The notes under the pieces are model-generated. The model was not told the DNA's origin, did no database searches, and was given only the letters and a program-made list of their open reading frames with translations. A stretch of DNA of 64,000 nucleotides from Elmis aenea. Its lineage: Eukaryota; Arthropoda; Insecta; Coleoptera; Elmidae. Below, piece after piece: positions 57,076-64,000 of this stretch (the stretch's first letter is position 1; each line of letters starts with the position of its first letter). The stretch covers positions 21,659,674-21,723,673 of the forward strand of contig OX393579.1 of NCBI GenBank assembly GCA_947652605.1. Reading direction: 5' to 3'. The position numbers were made by a program, and so were the translations under genes.

Positions 57076-57891
57076 GCTAGACTTAAGTTTAGTTTTGTTT
57101 ATTAAAGTAGCAGTAGGCCGAAAAAGTTAAATATCCGATTTACTGTAAGTTCAGCTCCGACTGAATTTACATTAAATCGAACATTAAAATTGAATAAAAT
57201 TCAAGACAATTTAGCAATCAAAATTCAAACTCCCTAGAGCACTATTAATGCAAAATTAAACGGCATCTAAACAGAATGAGATACAATTTTATTTTATGTA
57301 ACACAAAAAGCGCCACCGGCTATTAATTTCTGCTTACAATTTAATTATTTTGGATTTTAACAATATTGTTTTCGCGAGTGTATACGATTTACATAACCTC
57401 CGTATGAAATTCATAACATCTGTAATTTGCTCACTGGTCATGTAACTGGGCTAAACACTTGTGCGGGAATTGCGGATTTCAAATTCATTTGCGTCTCATT
57501 TAACCGTGCACAATAAAATATTTCAAGCTAAACAAAAACAAAAAGAAAAACACGCTATACCGCTCTAGATACTTATTTATAATATTAGCGTGGCAATAAT
57601 TTATTAAGGTTGAAAATCTGTTAAACATTTTCGCTACCCGTCATACACAAATATTTCAGAGGCCCACTTGATTATGAAGGAGAAAGTTACGTAACGCAGT
57701 CGATGGTCATAAATCGTCGCTTTTTATTAAGGGACTCTCTGGTTAAAATATTACCCCACGAAAAAGACCGCGATAACTGAAGAGCTCATTAGCGTTGCAA
57801 CTTACGCTTTTTTTAAGAGAACAGACTGTTTAATTTATTAAACGCGCCTATAGAATTTATTCTAGCTGAATATTCTCAGATGGGTTTAAAA
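57076..57891. other. AT-rich DNA, no gene seen
   Basis: Nothing recognised; ends in the 8-bp duplication GTTTAAAA (57884-57891). Confidence 0.5.
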
Positions 57892-59052
57892 CAGGGTTGA
57901 GCAGATTTAAATCAATTGATTTAAATCACGATTTAAATCAAGTGATTTTTTTTTAAATCATCAATTTAAATCACTGATTATATGAGTACAATATAATATT
58001 TATAATAAAACAAAATTTTATTACTATTAGTAATTAAATACACGAAATGGTGAATAAACCATATCAATTTGCTCTTGTTAAGTAATATTCATTGTGGAAA
58101 GGCAATAATTCAAAAAATAAATGACAAGTTTTTGACGTTAGCGAAGTAAACAGTCAGTTTTTTCGATTTCCACGGCACTCTAATTGCTTCAATAACGATT
58201 AGAAGAAAAATGTCGAATATCTCGAAAAGTATGAGTTTTGGGTATAGGACACACTTAACAAAAAATGAAGCTCTCTTAAAGACAAATTCGATGACATAAA
58301 AAAATACAGGGGTTTGCATTTGAAAACATCGAGTTACAAGCTTTTGAAAATCATGGAAGTTGCCACCTATTTATGAACACCCCTACCCCCGTATGTGTGA
58401 TTCAAATTTTTTCATATCGAGCGAACAGAGCAATGTTTTCTGCATGTCCATACCAAATTACAACTCTGTACTTCAAAATAACTTGAGGAGAATTTTTTAA
58501 ATAAAAATTTAAAACCTTGAAAAATTTTGAAAATTAATTTTTTTTTGACAACGCCGTTTAAAAACCTGTAGTATTTTATATTGATGCAAAGCTAAAATTA
58601 AGACGGTCAAAAATATTAAATAAAAAATGGGGTGTTGTATTTGAAATATAAAAGTTGCTATTAGTTCCAGAGAGGTGACTTACCCTGTATATTTGAAAAT
58701 ATTTTTATCGTGTTCGGAAGAAAAAACTATGTAAAATAGCGTTTGAATCAACTTTATATCTCAAGCCGTTTAGGCACAATCGACCGATCCCGCACTAATG
58801 ACACCCTGTATATAATTAATTAAATACTGATTAAGCACTGATTTTTTCAATTTTTTTTATCATTATATTAAATTTTTCATTTTGACAAAAATTCACCACT
58901 GAACTAAATATATTGGTTATTAAATATATTAGCACAAAACAGAAATAGCATGTGAATATGTCACAAAATTCGATAATATGGTACATTTGATTTAAATCAA
59001 ATAAATCGATTTTTTTGATTTAAAAAAAAAATCATGATTTTTATCCACCCTG
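57892..59052 (-). mobile_element. hAT non-autonomous element, copy B, with nested cargo
   Basis: Inverted copy of 33112-34324. Ends CAGGGTTGAGCAGATTTAAA and TTTTTATCCACCCTG, with a perfect 8-bp duplication GTTTAAAA on both sides (57884-57891, 59053-59060). The same three nested heads are present (e.g. ACCGATCCCGCACTAATGAC, TTCCAGAGAGGTGACT, GCCACCTATTTATGAACACC). The nested cargo therefore predates the split of the two copies and moved along with the hAT. The frame 58110-58319 (minus) lies in cargo sequence and is not a gene. Confidence 0.92.
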
Positions 59053-59323
59053 GTTTAAAATATATAAAACTCGAAACTTAAACATTAATTTTTACTCCTC
59101 ACGACTACGACAAACTTTTGTAAAACGGTAATTAAAAAGCAATCAAAATTGAAACGCCGCATATAAGATTTTATCTTTATAAAATAAAAACAAGAGTCAA
59201 CAAAATTCGTCTGCGTGGAATTGTTATGTAAAACCAAATGTTTTTGTTTAGCACTTATAATTTTAAGTAAAAATGTGCCTTTAAAAACATCTTTTTTGCG
59301 GTTTTTTTTTACTGAATGATATA

Positions 59324-61337
59324 CAACGTCATTTAATAAGTCTGCAACAAATGGAAAAGCTTTTTAGTATCGATTTCTCAGACAATTTGGTTCTTGTTAA
59401 AAATTGATGCATGGCCTAATGCTAATTTCAAGATGCAAAACAGTTCAATAAAAATTCATGATACTACATTTTAACGATTTTAAAAATATTCACAGGAGTA
59501 AAGTGCCTTCATCTGAAAGGTAACAAAAAAGTTCATAAGAAAATGTTGCTTAGAAATTAAAACTATTACTTTATACAAAATTTGATTATAAAATTCTAAT
59601 TTTAAATCTTATAGTACTTTTAACACTCAAGGGCCGATTGCACAAAGCAACACTGGTGTTAAAATAAAAGTTCATTCCTAAAACTAGGCAATATTAGTAG
59701 CAAATATGCTGCGATGTTGCCTAATTCCAGGGTTAACGTGGTCTGACCCCGGGGTTAATACCAGGATCAGTTTTTATGCAATCGGACCTTAAGTCTGCAA
59801 CAAAAGGAATAATTTTTTATTACAGATTTCTCAGAAAATTTTATTTCCGATTAATGTTGGTGCATGGACTAAAACTAATTTCAGGATAAAAATAATTCAA
59901 TGAAAATTCGATGAACACTGGATTTTAATGATTTTAAAAATATTTGCAAGAGCAAATTGCCATTATTTTAAAAGTTTTAAAACAAACTTAAAGGAAAACA
60001 ATATTTTATATAAAGTATTACTTTTAAATTCTTTTCCGTTGAATTTTTTTAAAACGCTCAAGTTTCACATTTGGTCTTTTTTTCATGTTCTAAACAATCT
60101 TTCTTTACAATTTTTTTTTAACCTCTTCAGATAGGGGCGGGCACCTTACTCCTGTGAACTTTTCTGAAATTACTAAAATCTAGTGTTGTATGAATTTTTA
60201 TTAATTTTTTTTTTACCTTAAAAATAATTTTAGGTGCACAAACTTTTATTAAGAATAAATGTTTTTGAAACATCGATAATACAAAACTTTTCCATTTGTT
60301 GCAGACTCTTTGAATTAAAAGGTGTTCCAGTCAGAACAAATTATACGATAGCTCTGTTATTGGTAAAATTTGAGAAAAAGTTTTTAGTAAAAGTTTTTTG
60401 TGATTTTCACCTACATTTTCAGCAACTGATTAAATTTTCTTAAAAGATTGGTATCATTAATTAAGATTTTATGAAAAGTTTTGCACGAGGTCGTTAAATT
60501 ATATTTAAGACATCCTACATTTTGAAGTTTATATTTTAATTGATTTTCATATGAATAGATTTTTCGGACGTCCATATTTTATCGGTACTTGATAACAATC
60601 TAATAGAGCTAGCAAGGAATGGAATTTTTTTTTATTATTCATTTTTCAGAAAATTGGATTTCTATTAAAACTTGGTGCATAGTCTATAACCAATTTTAAA
60701 ATGAAAAAAATTTAAGAAATGTCATGGGACACTAGATTTTAGCAATTTTAGAAATATTGGCAAGAGTAAAGTGCCCTTATTTTAAGAGATACAAAAAACT
60801 TTTATGGAAAAAACTTATTCGAAATCCAAAAATAGGGCTCACTTTAAATTTTTATTGTTGAATTCCAATTTGTTTTTTAAGAAATTTTAACATTAAAAAA
60901 ATCTAAGTCACTAATATCTAGTGTTATATGACTTTTTTTAAACTTTTTTTATCTTAAAATTTGTTTTAGACCATGCACCAACTTTTATCAAGAATAAAAT
61001 TTTATGTTAAATCAATAATAAAAAACGTTTTTGAACATTATATTTTCTTAAAAAATAAAGAATTTGACCATCAAAATTTTAATCTAACCTTATTTTAAAA
61101 TTCTAAATAAGTTTTTCCCATAAAAGTTTCTTGTTTCTCTTAAAATAAGGGCACTTTACCCTTACGAATATTTTTAAAATCGCTAAAATCCAGTGTCCTA
61201 TGGCGTTTATTAAACGTTTTTTTAGGTATCTTAAAATTAGTTTTAGACCAGGTACCAACTTTTATTAAGAATAAAATTTTCTGAGAAATCAATAATAATT
61301 TTTTTCCCCATTGTTGCAGACTTTTTGAATGACGCTG
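59324..61337. mobile_element. foldback family TCTGCAAC, copy 3, expanded
   Basis: Ends CAACGTCATTTAATAAGTCT and TTTTTGAATGACGCTG, next to TA on both sides. Inside are further AGTCTGCAACAAA words in both orientations (59334, 59791, 60296 inverted, 61310 inverted), so it has more blocks than copies 1 and 2. A small MITE interrupts it (59631-59789), and GGTGTTCCAGTCAGAACAAA at 60323 may be another inserted head. Most diverged of the three. Confidence 0.8.
59631..59789. mobile_element. 159-bp MITE, GGGCCGATTGCACAAA ends
   Basis: Left GGGCCGATTGCACAAAGCAA and right (inverted) GGTCCGATTGCATAAAAACT; a further inverted pair ACTGGTGTTAA / TTAATACCAGG lies inward. Flanked by TCAA/TTAA. It interrupts the word AACATTCAAAAAGTCTGCAA, which is intact in the other foldback copies, proving insertion. 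Confidence 0.75.
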
Positions 61338-62725
61338 TATATTTTGTAATTTTTAGATTTAAAATTAAATTCTCATTCAAACATGTGAAAGGTTCTTATA
61401 CCTAAAATCTGTTTTAAAGTTATTTGCATATTGCAGGAACAGGAAAAAAAATTAACAACTAAGCAACACCAAAACTATTTTCTTTGAAACTTAATTTGAC
61501 AAAAGTGTCATAGTGGTTGCTAACTGAATAAAGTTTTAAATAAATCAAAGGGTCCATTTGGCTAATTTTAAACTCGAATAAGTAATTTTTTTTAAATTTA
61601 ACTTTTTATATTTTTACATTTTCTTATTGATACTTAAGTAAATTATCTTTAAAAACTTTTGGGAGTTACTTATGTCTAAAATACATATTTCTCGAGTGAT
61701 TTTCATGATAATTATTGGGTACCAACAAATTATTTAATAGAATTTAATTAGTAGGCTTTGAAATTATTCCAAAAATTTGTTTTATGTTTTGAATACAATT
61801 TCATCTTAAGCAGTTTTTTTTTCTATTAATAAATTTAAAGAAAAACATATAAATCAGAGTTGTTCCAACTCACAATGGATTTATTTTTAAGGTCAGTATT
61901 ATCTAAAACGCGTACAATATGACAAAATATGATGGAAAACTCTATTCAAAAACCGAGTGACTAATAATGTTGAACAACATAATTAAATATCATTTCTATC
62001 CCAAATGGAATCTATATTTTTTTTAAATTTATTTTGTGTTATTCCTGCAAGAAATATTTTAGTAATTGCAAATTAGACTAAAACCACGGGTTTTTATTCT
62101 GCGCCCACATAGATTGTATATTTTTATGAAATGTCAAACAAGGATTTAATTACTTTGCTACTTATTTCTACATGTACAACAACTTCCTCTATCACTAAGT
62201 GCATTGACCGAGGTTTACACCCACACAAAATCAAAACTTTAACCATGTAAAACTTGAACTCAAAAAGCTTTGTACATCCCTGATAGTACTGTTGCCGGTG
62301 CCATTCAAAATTCACAGTTAAATTGGTTAAAATAGTATTAATTTACATTTTGAATTTCGTAAATTTTAAATCAATTGGATTTGATTTCACAGAAGAAAGG
62401 ACAATTTCAAACTTCACACAACTCATTTACAACTGCTCGTCTCAGATTGGTTTTGTTAGCAGTGTTCGAGATCTTCAATATAATCTGAAATTGCATTCAA
62501 GCAGCATCTAATGTGGCTATTCAAATACAACTAAGAAACTTAGTTCACTAGTAATTGCATTACTGCAAAAACAACGATCGTTGTTTCGATCTGAATAATG
62601 TGTCATGATTTTTAGGCCAGTCAATATTATATTTAAACAAAATTTCCCAAATAAATGGAAAAAGAAACCACCCAATGTAAAGGTCTTCTTAACGTTTTAA
62701 TTTTTATATCAATTTGTGGCTATTA
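61338..62725. other. AT-rich DNA, no gene seen
   Basis: Two frames of about 62 codons (62124-62315 minus, 62323-62511 plus) show no family features. Nothing else recognised. Confidence 0.45.
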
Positions 62726-63726
62726 GGGGAGGGAGGAGTAATGGCGCCCACTTAAGCAAAAAAAATCATATATTCTAAACCGTAACAACAATTACGCTGT
62801 AATTAGAGGTTATTGTCGCCAAAACATTACTTATTGTTCGGGTTAAGTCAAATTTGATTGAACCTTAAAGAACCAAAACTTATTAAAAATTTAAAAACAT
62901 GTAAGTGAGCGGAATTACCCTGCTAGTGGGTAATGGCGCTCACCTATTTTAAGCAGGGCTCGAAACCGAAAAAAATTTTGGTTAACGGTTAACCGAAATC
63001 GAGAACTTTATTTTTATAACGGTTTTTGTTAAAAAACCGGTTTTATTCGTAAAAAACCGGTTTAGTGTAAATAACCGATTTAAATTATAAACCCGTTTAA
63101 AAAACCGGTTAATTTAACCGGTTTTTGAAATTATTTAGATCAGGAATGCAAAGTATGAAAAGATATTATTTATTTATAATTTTATAATAAATGTACAATC
63201 AAGCGTTCAGTAATGACTTCTGGTAAACTAATCGCATATAATACAGATTTTGTATTTTTCATCGTAATTTTTATTAAAAAAGGATATATAAAAATATCAT
63301 TCAGGGTAATGCCGCTCACCGAACAGTATTACCGTAGCTAATTGAGCGCCATTACCCCCTGTTGCACAAATTGTCTAAATTCGGTATTTTACTAAACTAG
63401 CCTTAGATTTAAGAAATAGCTTTATATGGTCACTCCTGCTAAAAATGACACAAATTTCATAGGAGATCAAAGCATAAACTCAAACTAGACTAATTGAACT
63501 ACTTACAGTTTTTTTTTGTCGGTGATTTCTTATATGAAAATGTTAAAAATGACACACATTCCATTAACTTACGTTTTATGGTTAAATAAGTTTTTTTACT
63601 TACGGTATTGTGTTCATTAGAACGAAAGCTAGGTGGCTGCTAATTTTAACTTTTAAATATTTGAAAACTGGCGTAAAATGACGGTGAGCGTAATTACCCA
63701 CTGAGCGTCAATACCCCGCTCTGCCC
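62726..63726. mobile_element. TIR element with GGTAATGGCGCTCA motifs
   Basis: Left GGGGAGGGAGGAGTAATGGC and right, inverted, GGGCAGAGCGGGGTATTGAC; TA is on both sides. The motif GGTAATGGCGCTCACC or its inverse also recurs inside near 62910-62944, 63303-63320 and 63340-63358, and again next to the right end (63682-63700). No coding sequence. Superfamily undecided. Confidence 0.6.
62954..63125. mobile_element. hAT-like fragment rich in AACCGGTT
   Basis: CAGGGCTCGAAACCGAAAAA followed by GGTTAACGGTTAACCGAAAT and many AAACCGGTTT words in both orientations. Such a start is typical of hAT-type ends, but the right terminus is missing. It sits inside the TIR element of 62.7-63.7 kb. Confidence 0.5.
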
Positions 63727-64000
63727 TATTTGTATTATTGTAATTTTTTAACCAATTTTTGCTTACATTACTTCAATTACAATAAATATTTGTTTTTCGA
63801 TTCTACACTTTCAATAACAACTCGCACTGTAACAAATATTATTTCGTTGTGGGAAATGGCTTGATATAATTTCCCAAAAATCGTTAATTTTTTTAAATTG
63901 TTATGTGCTTTGAGCTCAATTCCGCCTATCCTCAGAGAGACAAAGAAATGAGAAACACAAAATTTTGTGTAAACATTAAGTTGACCCTTTGTGCTTTTGC

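Noticed and set aside
58110..58319. 69-codon minus ORF
   Set aside because: Falls inside the nested arms of hAT copy B, non-coding arm sequence.

Overview
The window looks like non-coding, repeat-packed nuclear DNA of an arthropod, most likely an insect. It is very AT-rich, uses short introns (one 51-bp GT-AG intron is visible), and is filled with families typical of insects: mariner-type DD(D/E) transposons, hAT elements with 8-bp target duplications, a jockey-like LINE, degraded LINE reverse transcriptases, and many long-armed palindromic (foldback) elements that begin CAGGGTG and sit in TA. No complete host protein gene is recognisable. No tRNA, rRNA, CRISPR array or bacterial gene was seen.

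Layout. 0.6-1.5 kb: a mariner-like element with a broken transposase. 1.6-2.1 kb: a degraded LINE piece. 2.4-3.8, 6.2-7.0, 8.9-10.5, 17.0-17.9, 19.6-20.3 and 51.3-52.0 kb: palindromic elements; four hold short pieces of one transposase type in or next to the loop. 20.4-22.3 kb: a tyrosine-recombinase (Crypton-like) element with a nearly intact, spliced recombinase gene; two short gene-less relatives lie at 34.5 and 52.7 kb. 22.9-24.1 kb: a second mariner. 28.3-30.4, 38.7-39.8 and 59.3-61.3 kb: three copies of another foldback family (TCTGCAAC ends); one was hit by a jockey-like LINE and one lies inside a hAT element. 33.1-34.3 and 57.9-59.1 kb: two opposite-facing copies of one hAT element carrying the same nested cargo. 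37.3-40.6 and 44.8-45.3 kb: LINE fragments split by later insertions. 62.7-63.7 kb: another TIR element with a hAT-like piece inside.

The only stretch that looks like host regulatory DNA is a CpG-rich block at 49.74-50.03 kb followed by a strong splice donor at 50,349. It could be a promoter plus non-coding first exon, with the rest of the window as intron 1; this is inference. Three weak candidate coding pieces (32.8, 35.7, 42.3 kb) are listed with low confidence.

How the parts relate: the CAGGGTG elements seem to descend from an autonomous transposon whose protein had an N-terminal helix-turn-helix (DUF4817-like) and a C-terminal DDE_3-like end. Some palindromes keep the start of that protein, others its end, as expected if either end of the transposon was copied into an inverted duplicate. 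The tyrosine-recombinase element could supply enzyme for its two short relatives. All family names come from recognition by eye, without database searches.
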